From: Centroberyx gerrardi
Lineage: Eukaryota > Chordata > Actinopteri > Beryciformes > Berycidae
Length of the DNA stretch: 64,000 nucleotides
Direction: 5' to 3'
Assembly: GCF_048128805.1 (NCBI RefSeq)
Contig: NC_136005.1
Location: forward strand, 18,750,260 to 18,814,259
Each line of letters begins with the position of its first letter. The first letter of the stretch is position 1. Positions 13,701-22,824 of the stretch are shown piece by piece. The notes beneath the pieces are model-generated. The model made no database searches. It was given only the letters and a program-made list of their open reading frames with translations, and was not told the origin of the DNA. A program made the translations under genes and the position numbers.

Positions 13701-15555
13701 CTGCCGCTCCCACTCTACAGAGCGCTGGTGATATTCCTGAAGAGAAAGGCAAGGATGGTTATGCTCCACATAACCAGTAGATGGCACTAAAGGGCAATTT
13801 GTGGTTGACCAGAGGCAAAGTCAGGAACAGAAAAAGAGAGTTGGACCAATGTTATTGTACCTCAATCTTGTCATTGAGGCGGGTCACCTCTGAACGGTCC
13901 CTCTCTTTATCATTTGCCCCTCCACTGACCTCCCTGAGCTGTTTCCGCTGAAGCTTCTGATAGCTCCTCTTCAATTTAGCTAACTGTAGGAAAAAAATGT
14001 ATGTAAGTCTGATTACTTGATTACAACTAAGTCTGTAAGACAGGCTTCCCAGATTTACCAAAGTATCAAATTCAAGGATTTCTCAATGACCTTCAAAATT
14101 GTATTAGATATATATTACATTCTAAGACGGTTCAGTTTGTAACGTTATGACATTCTTAAGTTACTTTTTAGAGTGACAAGTAGCAAATCACCAGTGTTAT
14201 TCTGACCAAGGTTGAGTAGATAAACGTGAGTCTGAAAATCCTTAACCTATCCGTTATCTAAGGAATTTCCAAGTTGTTAGTATGTAATTGGCAAGCTTCT
14301 CTCACCTCATCACGGACATTCTGCAGTTGTTCTTCGTACTTGGTAACTACCTCTTGTCTACCAGTCTGGACGTCTTCTAGCTGCTTGCGGAGCGATCCGA
14401 TCTATGATCAGTTAACCAAATGAGAGGAGGATAGTATCAAAAACCTGATTGTAGGGAAAACACCATCATAACAACATACATGTAACAACACCAGTGCCAT
14501 GCAGAAAATTCATGGTCAAATCGTTATGACTGTGCTATAACATAACCAAACACAGTAATTCCATTACAAGGTAGATGGTGAATGGCTGCTATTTCCATCT
14601 CTCTCTCTAGACAATCGCTTTATTTCAAAACTGAGCAGCAAAGTATCAATCCATGCCCCCAGTGTGGTTAAATTCCCCATGCCATAACTTAAGAAACTTG
14701 ATGTTTGTAATTAGTCTTCTCAGTTTTTCCCCACTCAAAATAAGAGCAAATCATCAATGTGCCATTCCATTAGTCTCCTTGACTTAAGGGTTGAATGAGG
14801 GTTAGCTCATCTCCAATTCCCTTCTCATTATAGCAGTCCCACACTTCAGCATGGAGATGAAAACCTCACATGCACTGAAGCCTTCCACTTGTTGGAGTTC
14901 ACCTGCATCAATTCCTTCTCCACTACCAGTTTCAACATCTGAAAGCCAGAACCTTGGAGGTCGAACAGAGACACTATAGCCTCTCTGACTTTGTGCATCT
15001 TTAAGGATTAAGCAAAAGAGTGAGAAATCAGATGTTTAAACCCATTAGACATCTATAACAAAAGACAAAATACAGGAATGATCTTCTACTGCACCTCCAA
15101 GTTCCTCTGCTCAATAAGATTTCTGGATGCCAAAAGCTCCTCTTCCCCACTTTGCAGCCGCAGCTCCATGGTCTGGATCTCTGCCTCCCACTCACTCTTC
15201 TGATGATTGACCATGATGTCAATCTGTCGCATCAGTTCTTGAAGCTCTGGCTCACATGACGACAGGACAGAGCTGACGTACAGGTGTTGAGAGAAACAAA
15301 AACATATCAATTATTGCCCTTGCTTGGTAATAATTAGCTAAATAATGTAACGAAAGCAAGCTAGACGAGCCTAGTAAAAGCAAACAGCTCACCATCACTG
15401 TGTGCCAGTGACATTAAGAAGTTAACAAAAGTTAGCGTACCTAACGCTAGTTTAACATATCTTAATTATATTGAGTCAAATCAGCCACTGGTTTGGCCAC
15501 TTAGCTTACGTTACCTTAAATCATGGTTTTGCAGAGATCCCAAAGAAGCCTCCAT
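9892..15555 (-). CDS. cep63: Cep63, centrosomal protein of 63 kDa; complete, 14 coding exons
   Basis: Cep63 is a coiled-coil centrosome scaffold. With Cep152 it forms a ring around the parent centriole and helps start centriole duplication. Fourteen exons splice with GT-AG borders and matching phases: 15515-15555, 15095-15272, 14306-14401, 13861-13983, 13623-13736, 13347-13475, 12877-13022, 12569-12712, 12291-12393, 11933-12130, 11101-11187, 10765-10967, 10299-10629 and 9892-10095. The sum is 2097 nt, that is 698 residues plus stop, against about 703 in human. Diagnostic segments are [13 protein letters not shown] near residue 20, [12 protein letters not shown] in exon 4, [10 protein letters not shown] in exon 10 and [17 protein letters not shown] at the C-terminus. 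Almost the whole chain is heptad-rich coiled coil. Exon 12 (about residues 454-521) corresponds to the part of human CEP63 that binds Cep152, and exon 13 encodes a Ser-rich low-complexity stretch. The start [13 protein letters not shown] aligns with the human N-terminus MEALLEGIQN. The vertebrate paralogue Deup1 is less likely given these matches and the synteny with rab6b. Confidence 0.95.
10299..10629 (-). CDS. cep63: cep63 coding exon 13
   Basis: 331 nt with acceptor ATCAG|A and donor ATG|GTGAGG. It encodes a short coiled coil ([19 protein letters not shown]) and then a Ser/Arg-rich low-complexity region with [13 protein letters not shown], a likely phospho-target stretch. Confidence 0.92.
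10694..10747. repeat. (GT)n microsatellite in cep63 intron 12
   Basis: Interrupted GT dinucleotide run. It sits close to the exon 12 donor on the minus strand, where it reads as CA in the transcript. Its length could affect splicing. Confidence 0.95.
10765..10967 (-). CDS. cep63: cep63 coding exon 12
   Basis: 203 nt from [16 protein letters not shown] to a split Arg (AG|A). The acceptor is GTCAG|AGGGGGG; a cut two bases later is possible but would break the phase. The segment matches the Cep152-binding part of human CEP63 in position and leucine pattern. A long GT microsatellite begins 18 bases into the following intron. Confidence 0.92.
11101..11187 (-). CDS. cep63: cep63 coding exon 11
   Basis: 87 nt, phase 0, encodes [20 protein letters not shown] and onward, like the human LESLKLENRHLSEMV segment. 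Donor AAG|GTTTGG. Confidence 0.92.
11322..11465. mobile_element. 144-bp non-autonomous hAT-type element (MITE)
   Basis: The terminal inverted repeats CAGTGGTTCCC and GGAAACCACTG are flanked by an exact 8-bp target-site duplication CATTAAAG (11314-11321 and 11466-11473). CAG...CTG ends plus 8-bp duplications are the hallmark of hAT transposons. The element lies in cep63 intron 10, between exons 10 and 11, and has no coding capacity. Confidence 0.88.
11933..12130 (-). CDS. cep63: cep63 coding exon 10
   Basis: 198 nt, phase 0, includes [18 protein letters not shown], very close to the human LTQELHQRDITIASTKGS. Donor AAG|GTGACC. Confidence 0.95.
12291..12393 (-). CDS. cep63: cep63 coding exon 9
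   Basis: 103 nt of charged coiled coil ([10 protein letters not shown] and onward), ends phase 0 at VKK. Acceptor CTTAG|A, donor GTGAGA. Confidence 0.9.
12569..12712 (-). CDS. cep63: cep63 coding exon 8
   Basis: 144 nt. It completes the split Arg, encodes [19 protein letters not shown] and onward, and ends in a split Arg (AG|A). Acceptor GTGCAG|T, donor GTGAAT. Confidence 0.9.
12877..13022 (-). CDS. cep63: cep63 coding exon 7
   Basis: 146 nt, starts [19 protein letters not shown], ends in a split Arg codon (CG|T). Donor GTGGGT. Confidence 0.9.
13347..13475 (-). CDS. cep63: cep63 coding exon 6
   Basis: 129 nt in phase 0, a coiled-coil segment ending [11 protein letters not shown]. Acceptor TCCAG|T, donor CAG|GTGTGG. 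Confidence 0.9.
13623..13736 (-). CDS. cep63: cep63 coding exon 5
   Basis: 114 nt in phase 0, containing SLEAQRK-like [13 protein letters not shown]. Acceptor TTCAG|G, donor AAA|GTAATG. Confidence 0.93.
13861..13983 (-). CDS. cep63: cep63 coding exon 4
   Basis: 123 nt in phase 0, encoding [19 protein letters not shown] and more, ending NDKIE. This is strongly like the human LKRSYEKLQKKQMRE segment. Acceptor TACAG|T, donor GAG|GTACAA. Confidence 0.95.
14306..14401 (-). CDS. cep63: cep63 coding exon 3
   Basis: 96 nt, phase 0 at both ends, begins [10 protein letters not shown] and ends NVRDE, with acceptor CATAG|A and donor GAG|GTGAGA. It corresponds to the human block that starts VGMLHQQVEE, with the same 32-residue length. 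Confidence 0.9.
14903..14998 (-). other. Candidate alternative cassette exon of cep63, 32 codons
   Basis: Between cep63 exons 2 and 3 there is a 96-nt open block with a pyrimidine-containing acceptor ending TTAAAG and a CAG|GTGAAC donor. Both flanking exons join in phase 0, so inclusion would add 32 residues (beginning [10 protein letters not shown], ending VVEKELMQ) without shifting the frame. It is not in the human CEP63 sequence I remember, where exon 2 joins straight to the equivalent of exon 3. It could be an optional exon, an alternative first exon (it begins with ATG), or a chance open block. Confidence 0.35.
15095..15272 (-). CDS. cep63: cep63 coding exon 2
   Basis: Length 178 nt, acceptor GTCAG|C, donor GAG|GTGCAG. 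It holds the most conserved Cep63 signature, [20 protein letters not shown], and ends in phase 0. Confidence 0.95.
15515..15555 (-). CDS. cep63: cep63 coding exon 1
   Basis: This exon encodes 13 residues from the start Met plus two bases of a split Ser codon (AG|C). The donor is AAG|GTAACG. The ATG sits 41 bases from the donor, and the 5' UTR continues to higher coordinates. Confidence 0.9.
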
Positions 15556-16703
15556 CTGCTGGGTGAAACTATAGTCAAGAGTTTTCAAGCCTTGGGCAAC
15601 ACTTTACATTAGCTGAAAGTTCTCTAATGTTAGCTAACTAGTTAGCTAAGTTAAGTAACCTAGCAACCTCTGCGGCAATATACTGAATAACTTAACGTTA
15701 GCTGCAACGAGACTAGTGGTCCAGTTCACTGGCGTTAATGGCTCAATTTCGTAAATGAAAATCAGCAATGTTAAAGTTTCTAAAATAGTAAACGTTAGTA
15801 GCCACTTCCGCCGTTTCTAGCTAAAGCTAGCCTGTGTTTACATCTGCCGTTGAACTACATCATAGAATTGCTTTGAATAGAATGGATTTCCTCGTGGCGG
15901 TGGCGGTAGCTACACCTCCGCAGTAATCCTCCTCGGTACGCGTAAGATGGCTGCCATATAATTGTAATGTTTTCGTTAAAGTCATTATGGTAGAAATGAT
16001 TTATTTTTGTAATGCAAGAGATTCAGGATGTTAGAATGTCCCACGCAACTAACGCTAGTTCAGAATGCTGCATGATGCAAACATACATCTGTTATTTGAT
16101 GCCACGCACTGACTGTACTGTTGCTTATTCCCACGACCATCTCCATTTCGTTAAAGTTTCATCTTATCTCTCACATCTTTCATGACAACATCACGATATC
16201 AAAGTTTCAATGGATGGCATCTCAAAGTAAGTGTGCTAGCTAAATAACGGCTCATTCAGCTTACTTTCTATCTACTCCAATTCTGTCATTACCACGAATC
16301 TGCTCGACATTTAATGTAATGTTCAACTGTGACACAAATATCCAAATATGCCATTCCTCGCACAATGTAGATAAACTTTCCACTCGTTTTCTCAAGTTCA
16401 CATTTCCCACGAATAACTTAGCGCTGCAAACCATCGTCTTTTTCATATTTGAATATTAGCTAACATTATAGTTAAGCTAATGTGCCAAGCGTAATACTTG
16501 GAGGATGACGTTGCCGACATGAATTTATATTTAGTAAAGAGGGCACTGGGGATTACTGTTTAATGTAACTATAATTAACGTTAGGTAATAGAGAAAGCCT
16601 AGTCTAACGAGACATATTGATCTACCTGTTGTGAAGAGCAAGTTTCATTGCCATGTATGTGGAGTAGGACAGATTAGGCGGTAATGCGCCTTATTGCGCA
16701 CGT
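15556..16703. promoter_or_regulatory. 5' flank and probable promoter of cep63
   Basis: This stretch lies upstream of the cep63 ATG and holds no readable coding exon. It is dotted with TTAGCTAA, TAACGTTAGC and related motifs between about 15430 and 16600. A GC-richer core at about 15890-15955 includes GGCGGTGGCGGT and a YY1-like AAGATGGCTGCC (15944-15955, plus strand). The transcription start is inferred, not shown. Human CEP63 shares a divergent promoter with ANAPC13; I did not find anapc13 exons here. Confidence 0.45.
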
Positions 16704-16775
16704 GGCTCGTTGGTCTAGGGGTATGATTCTCGCTTCGGGTGCGAGAGGTCCCGGGTTCAAATCCCGGACGAGCCC
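16704..16775 (+). tRNA. tRNA-Pro (anticodon CGG)
   Basis: A 72-nt cloverleaf. The acceptor stem GGCTCGT pairs with ACGAGCC and the discriminator is C. The anticodon stem CTCGC/GCGAG encloses loop TTCGGGT, giving anticodon CGG. The T arm is CCCGG-GTTCAAAT-CCGG, with an intact A box (TGGTCTAGGGG) and B box (GGTTCAAATCC). There is no intron and no encoded CCA. A TTTTT terminator follows at 16779-16783. Confidence 0.97.
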
Positions 16776-16778
16776 ATA

Positions 16779-16783
16779 TTTTT
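16779..16783 (+). terminator. Pol III terminator of tRNA-Pro(CGG)
   Basis: A run of five T begins four bases past the tRNA 3' end. Confidence 0.8.
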
Positions 16784-17192
16784 AGTGGCTATTTACATTA
16801 CTGTGTCATTTCGCGATAAGCTACGAGGGGTCGTCTTCTACAAGGATTTAGAAGTCTTCTAAATTCTGAAACGCTGGAGCCGTAGCATCTGACGTTGCCA
16901 TTAAACATTATTGTATGAAAAAGAGAAACGCAAACGCCCAATAAATCGATGATCTTCTTGCGCCAGGCAAAACAGGTTTTGAACATTAGCTAGATGAATT
17001 TGTTGCTATAAGTGCCACACAAATACCAGTATGATTTTAGGGCATTAATATTTACATCAACTCCATAGGACCGGAACTATCCGCAGGACCATCGAAAATT
17101 ACTCTATTGCGGCATTATTAATAATATATAAATATATAAGTTACAATTGTGACTGTAAATGTTAAAAACCCACTGATCGCAATTGTAGGCAT

Positions 17193-17264
17193 GGCTCGTT
17201 GGTCTAGGGGTATGATTCTCGCTTTGGGTGCGAGAGGTCCCGGGTTCAAATCCCGGACGAGCCC
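17193..17264 (+). tRNA. tRNA-Pro (anticodon TGG)
   Basis: A 72-nt gene identical to the tRNA at 16704-16775 except for one base. The anticodon loop is TTTGGGT instead of TTCGGGT, so the anticodon is TGG. The stems and the A and B boxes are intact. Flanking sequence outside the mature gene is not shared, which argues against a recent tandem copy of a larger block. Confidence 0.97.
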
Positions 17265-17268
17265 TTCA

Positions 17269-17272
17269 TTTT
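17269..17272 (+). terminator. Pol III terminator of tRNA-Pro(TGG)
   Basis: A run of four T begins five bases past the tRNA 3' end. Confidence 0.7.
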
Positions 17273-17546
17273 CCAATAGATGTTTGCTGAACATGTCCGT
17301 TTTGCACACCAGCAGCCCTAAACACGATGTCATCATCCACTGGGTGGCTTCAGCCAGTATCTAGATCAGTAAGTGACGTTACCAAAATAGAAGAAAAACC
17401 AACAGACAACACGTAGAGCCACAGGAACAATATAACATAATAATAATATAAATGTTTTGGATCAAGGAAGGAAGAAAAACATGAATTAAGTGGCACAACT
17501 TTATTTTAATAGTATGCATGTTTTAAATGTATTTTCATACACTGAG

Positions 17547-17585
<39 letters not shown>
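17547..17585. repeat. (TCTA)n microsatellite
   Basis: About nine tandem TCTA/TATC tetranucleotides. Confidence 0.95.
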
Positions 17586-18818
17586 TTGCCTGTTGTTTAT
17601 TGAGAAAGCTACTATACAAGCAAGATCATCACATCATTGCAACTACAGGTCTTTTCATCTGATTTATTAGATATTCAGGTTCGCCATCATGTGGTTCCCT
17701 ATTTGAACATGGGACTAGGTTTGATATCACTGTTTGCCCTATCCAGCCCCCCCTTTCTTTCTTCAACTTCCCCCACCCCTTTCTCCACCTGCCCTCTGTC
17801 AAACACACAACAAAGAGACTCAGCTCACAGCCAGCCGGCCAGACTGGGAGTTCAAGCCAGGGAGACAGGGAGCCCAATACCCCCCCTCCTCCTCCCCTCA
17901 TCCTTTTTGCTTACCACTGGGTTAACAGTCCTGCTTCCCCAGCTGTTGCGAGGGTTGGGCATGGGCCGTGAGAAGAGAGAGACGTCTCTGTCCCGCCCCC
18001 ACAACACAACACACAGACAGTCCTAACAGGCGGCAGCCGAGCCGGCTCTTCCTCTCTGTCTTCTCTGCAGTGTGCCTAAGGAACATTACTTTAACAATAG
18101 GTCTAAAGAAGTATCAAGTCTGCACGTGGAATATATCATACATGCAAACTGTAAGTAGGCTACACAGACATGTATTTTGTGATTATTTTAAACTTATTCC
18201 CTTCAATGTGATGTTGACTAGTACATAAAATTGTGTGGAAGTTGTCTGTTCTATTTGATTATTCTGTATTTAGTGACACTGATAAAGAGTGGAGGATTGA
18301 ATGATTGACAATTTGTCTGATGTATTAGCCTACTGAGGATACAATACCATAATAACATTTAGGCCCAATCTTATACTTTTAATTGTGTTTAATTTCCAAA
18401 TTTCTGAACTTTGAAGTTTTATGTCTAGCCAGAGTTGAACATTCAACAGATTCATCTACATTTAGGTCTCACTGTTATCCATTAGGCCTAAATAACAAAA
18501 GAAGAATGAAAGTCTTATCTGAGAATTATCAGCATGAACAATTGAATTTGTCAAGATAATCAAATTCAATCATATTTCCAATTTACTATGGTTCACACTC
18601 TTGGACTTTTTTCCAAAAATTGAGCCAGTTCAGTTTCTTTGCACTGCATGAAAGTTTCACAGCCAGTGTGTAAACTGTCAGAGAATAGGCTGAGTAAATC
18701 GTTATTTTGCTGCTATGTGAGTTCTTCACACAAATAATTATTCTTGGTGTGAAAAGGCTTTTCTAGGTTGATCCAATACCACCTATAATGACCAATCCAA
18801 TCACTTTTTGATTACACA
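17586..18818. other. Spacer and possible 5' UTR region of the RING gene
   Basis: There is no supported coding exon. The pyrimidine-rich and GC-richer block at about 17740-18070 could hold a promoter or a non-coding first exon for the downstream RING gene. A good acceptor (TTGATTACACAG) ends at 18820, just before the exon that carries its ATG. Confidence 0.35.
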
Positions 18819-19003
18819 GAGAGAAGCAAACAGGAAACCTTGGACTGGGAACAACCATCTACCTCACCAAGCAGTATAACCAGTTGCTAGAAAGCGCAAG
18901 TCTCCAGTCAGACTTTTCATTGAGACTTTCAACAAGGTTCCGAAGTGCAAGTGTCCTTGCGGTCGACTCGTCACATCCCAGACTCTCCCAGTCCGGCCTG
19001 ACC

Positions 19004-19393
19004 ATGGTTCTGTGTGAGGACAGGGAGTGCAGTGTTTGCTACCTGCCCTACTCGCGGCTGGACAGGATCCCCCGGATGCTCCACTGCAGACACACCTTCT
19101 GCGACCCTTGCCTGGACACTATGTCCCAGGACAAGAGCGGGCTACTGACTGTGAGTTGCCCTCTGTGTCGTCGGGTGACCTGTGTAGGACGTGGCCTAAG
19201 CCTGCAGGAAGCACTGTGGGTGGACAGCAGGCGGTGGGACCAGATACCAGAGGACATGGAGGCCGAGGCAGAGGAGGAGGCCGCACTGAAACAAGAAGCT
19301 GAGGACGAGACTGTGGAGGCTAAACAACAACCCTCATCTCAAGCAGAGTGGGTTCAACAGCAGGCCTACAAACACACACAGATATTCAAAAAC
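19004..19393 (+). CDS. RING gene coding exon 1
   Basis: 130 codons holding the whole RING domain and the acidic stretch. It ends QIFKN before GTATAC. Confidence 0.75.
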
Positions 19394-20347
19394 GTATACA
19401 GCTAGCACTGGGTAGTGAAAAACGATACCTATCAGTACTGTCCCAATTACCGCTACTGGTGTTGATTTTAAGGTATTGAAAAACTATATGATGTTGGATG
19501 CTACAATCATAACACAAGTTTGCTTCTCATTTATGGACATTTGCACTCAAAAAAATCCATTGTTTTGTGATTCTGTTTACATAAGCAGATGGCATGTACA
19601 AACATTGAAATGTGCTTTCTTTTAATAAAGAAAGGTATTGAAAACAGTATAGTTTTAGAAGCTGGACTGAATTTGAAGTGTTGGAACCTGTATCTAAAAA
19701 GTTCCCACCGTGCTGAACCCTTGACCCAGCAGTGTTAATCAATGCACCTGTCCACACACTGCCCCACTAGTGCTATGGTTCTGTCCTGCTACATCTTGTT
19801 GCACTCCTAGAGTAATATACTGTATAACACATAAACTCTTCCTTACTTTTCAGCCTTTCTTCCGGTTACTCCAGAACAAAGCTCAAATTTCCAGCATTCT
19901 TCAAGAAGTTCAGTCTAACAAAGCAGCACCAAGAGAGGATTGTGCCTGGTTGCAATGTGTAAGTTCTAAATTTGTAAAAAAAAAAATTAATTATTTGACT
20001 GTTTTACTTTCCTGATGTTTATGTACATGTAATTTCTCCATCTGGACATATACCCTGTTCGCTTACATGTGAAAAAAGTTGTCTCAAAGGTAATGTCTAA
20101 TGCAATTGAATTAATTCATATGCCATGTGTTATCACATACGAGGAAATGCAAAATAGTACGTTTTGTTATAATGTGGACCAATACTTTTCCTGTTTCTGT
20201 CTTTTTTGAAAGGGAGATGAGATCCTGGCGCAGGCTTCCAACCGAAGAGAGCTTGTAAGATGTATGGACAGATGTAAGGACAGGAGATTTATCAACGATT
20301 CTGTGCCAAGCCACAATTCTTCTCAGGATACACACGACCTTATTTGA
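19004..20347 (+). CDS. RING-finger (C3HC4) protein, probable E3 ubiquitin ligase; three coding exons
   Basis: The gene model is 19004-19393, 19854-19958 and 20213-20347, giving 209 residues. All junctions are phase 0 and all frames are open. The ATG is in a strong context (GACCATGG); the open frame runs about 40 codons further upstream but without ATG. Residues 9-56 form a C3HC4 RING: C-x2-C (ECSVC), CRH, TFCDPC, then CPLC, with both zinc sites complete. RING domains of this kind recruit an E2 and transfer ubiquitin. After the RING comes an acidic Glu/Ala-rich stretch (about 85-115), then a region with no domain I recognise. No membrane segment is visible. The RING spacing resembles the small RNF183/RNF152/RNF186/RNF224 group, but those I recall are usually single-exon and many carry C-terminal membrane helices. 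I leave it unnamed. The first donor AAC|GTATAC is only moderate; if unused, the protein would end 3 codons later at 19405 (133 residues). Confidence 0.7.
19854..19958 (+). CDS. RING gene coding exon 2
   Basis: 35 codons, starting PFFRLLQNKAQISSILQEV, with a strong acceptor (CCTTACTTTTCAG) and a consensus donor (TGT|GTAAGT). Confidence 0.65.
20213..20347 (+). CDS. RING gene coding exon 3 (last)
   Basis: 44 codons plus TGA, acceptor TTTTTTGAAAG, polar and basic sequence ending SSQDTHDLI. Confidence 0.6.
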   Translation, partial: GDEILAQASNRRELVRCMDRCKDRRFINDSVPSHNSSQDTHDLI

Positions 20348-20686
20348 GCGTGGTAGAAGTTAGTAGAAGACCTTCCCCGACCTTATAAAACCCCGGAAGG
20401 AACGTTAAAAGCAAGCCTCTATCTATGTGTTCCTGACAAGACATTGTTTCATTAACAGCCAAAGTTGCCCCGTCTCCCCATTATTTATTCTAGGCTTAAT
20501 TCCCCCAGCTGGTGCTATGGGATTTGGTTCAGCTGTCCCAATGGGGCTAACGTCCCATTAGTAGTCGAGACCCCCTCGTAACAGATGGCCTCCTGAGGAC
20601 ACTCCTTCCACATCCTTGGCTGAACACAAACTATTTAATTTTTTTTTTTTTTATTTATGGTAACTTGACTAGTTGACAAAATTTTT

Positions 20687-20692
20687 AATAAA
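20687..20692 (+). other. Poly(A) signal AATAAA for the RING gene
   Basis: AATAAA lies 340 bases after the TGA, following an A/T-rich tract. It supports a 3' UTR of about 360 bases. Confidence 0.6.
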
Positions 20693-20719
20693 AGTATTTT
20701 TGAGAGTATTTTTTTTCGT

Positions 20720-22820
20720 AATTTCTTTATTTATATAACTATTGTTAGTAATATGAGTGGTATTAAGGTGATAATATGGTGGTCAGCACCCTAAGGTCAT
20801 ACCATGTGGCTTTGAAAATCTGGAAGCAACAGTGTCACCTGAAAGAAGTGTAAGCTAAAAACTCAGCATAGGGAAAGACAAGACAATTTTCTACTTTCCT
20901 CTGTACGTCATTCATGACACATTAAGTATTAATGTGGCTGAAAATAAAAGTGACACCAGTGGGAGATTTCTAAACACTATAATGTGGTGAATATTACTTT
21001 TGTGGGCATGATAAAGAACAATAACGTGCCACAAAAGACTCATCCATCCATGAAAGTGGATTATGAACTCCATTCATCGAGCATCTGGCAAGTATTCCAC
21101 GTTAGAAGATGTTAGAATAGGGTATCGGATCATCACTTTCATGGAAATGGCCTTTGTCCCTTTTGTGTTACCTTATGCGCACAGATCAGTTCAAAAATAT
21201 ACACCCGTTTTCACTTCCACAAGCAGTGATTATGCACATATGCTGTCCTGGTTGTGCTTACCATTCTGAGAGGAGAAGAGGCTTAAACATACAGTATATA
21301 GAGTAGAATAAATCTCAAAACAAGGTCACTGTTAGGGGTATTGTTGTTTGGCTATAAGTCAGTATTAAGGGCATTGCTCTGTTTTGGCAGTTATTTGCAG
21401 TTATGCAGAATGAAGCAAGAAATCGGTTTCTTGTCATGCTGGTTTGGTGACTAACTGGTTGTACCAGGTTGTTAACTGTGTGCCTGTGAAATACAGTTAG
21501 CAGGATACACTTAAGAGTCATAGTTCGATTCACGGTGTGTGATTTAGCCTTTTAATACCATTTGTGTATTTCCATGCTTAAGTTATTCCCTCAACATAAT
21601 GCCTGACCTCATCTCTGGAACAACATCCAACTTCTGAATGAACTGGCATCAGCAATACTGCCTGTCAAAGCCACAATCTGGAATACAACATGAAGGCAGC
21701 AACCACACCAAGAACTTAAAAAAAACAGGGTTGTGAGAATGGTACGGTACCACTCTCGATTTCACAATATATTTACTGAATTCCAATATAGTCCTGGTAG
21801 TGCGTAGTCACGGGTATTAGGGTGGAGCAGACCAGGGAACAACTCCCTGTGCAGGTTGGTCAGACTGAAGTGAGGTAATTACCAGCTCAGGCACCACAAA
21901 TGTATTTTTGAAACAGGATCTTTGGTGGGGAGCCTAGGTGGAACAAAACAATGGCACAAGTCAGTCCATTACTCCAAGCATTTGTGCATTCCTTTGCCTA
22001 TTCCAAGTACTGTGTGTTTTGAGTACTTGGAGGTAAACATAAATGCCCGAAGTACTGTACTTATGTAGAAATGGATGTGCAGTTGATTTGTTGCTCAGGG
22101 AGTCCCTCCAGTACCAACAGCCCTGCATGTCTTTGAACTGTTGGATTTAAAGTGTAGCAAACCTCTAAAGGAAACTGTGAGAGCACATGTACAGTGAGTC
22201 TCACTCTAGGAGCATTGCCCTTAGTCACTGGTGGAAACACCAGTTTAACGGATATTTGTTATGTCAAAATAGAAACCAGCTTAGTGAAATTGTCAGGGCA
22301 AGCATGGCTCAACATGTACAAAGACTTGTTTAACGGGGATACAGGCGGCTATTGCTTCATTATTGGTAACCGACAGTATCACAGAATGTAGACATTAACC
22401 ACAGATGCAAGTAATGGTCGCGCCTTATAGTCTATATGTGTCATTTTACTTAATAACAGTAACCAGTGTAATTTTACCATATATTTTTTCAGGGTTTCAG
22501 ACCAAAATCACAAACACATTTTGCTTAATATATTTTTTATAAAGTTGCTATGCTATTTGAAGCATATCCACCAAAAACAACAGGAAAATAAAGACTCCAT
22601 TTGGTGTGAGAGACTTCACAATGGGTGGAGTGATTTTAAGTCAGTAGAATAATAGGAAGGTTTGATTCTTAGTTTGATGGCTCTTTCTACTGTTCTCATA
22701 TTAGTTGTGTTGTGCTCATATGACTGAGGAGAAGCAATCGCTCCACACGTTTGGTGGAAGGGTACGGTCCTTTCTAAAAGTCAAAGAAAAAATGAACTCT
22801 GCGTGACTTTGGTAATAAGA
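20720..22820. other. Spacer between the convergent RING gene and rab6b
   Basis: No exon, RNA gene or clear repeat boundary was recognised. Open frames are short and lie on both strands without splice support. Confidence 0.5.
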
Positions 22821-22824
22821 CATC

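Noticed and set aside
15940-15960. Possible divergent gene start at the YY1-like ATGGCTGCC
   Set aside because: The frame hits a stop after a few codons, and no anapc13 sequence was seen nearby.
17149-17364. Open frame reading MARWSRGM...GFKSRTSP
   Set aside because: It is a translation of the tRNA-Pro gene, a common artefact.
17637-18026. 129-codon open frame upstream of the RING gene
   Set aside because: It overlaps an open frame on the opposite strand, is low-complexity Pro/Ser-rich from pyrimidine-rich DNA, and has no splice link to the RING exon.
18884-19003. Upstream extension of the RING protein by 40 codons
   Set aside because: It starts at TTG, not ATG; the first ATG, at 19004, has a strong context and directly precedes the RING.
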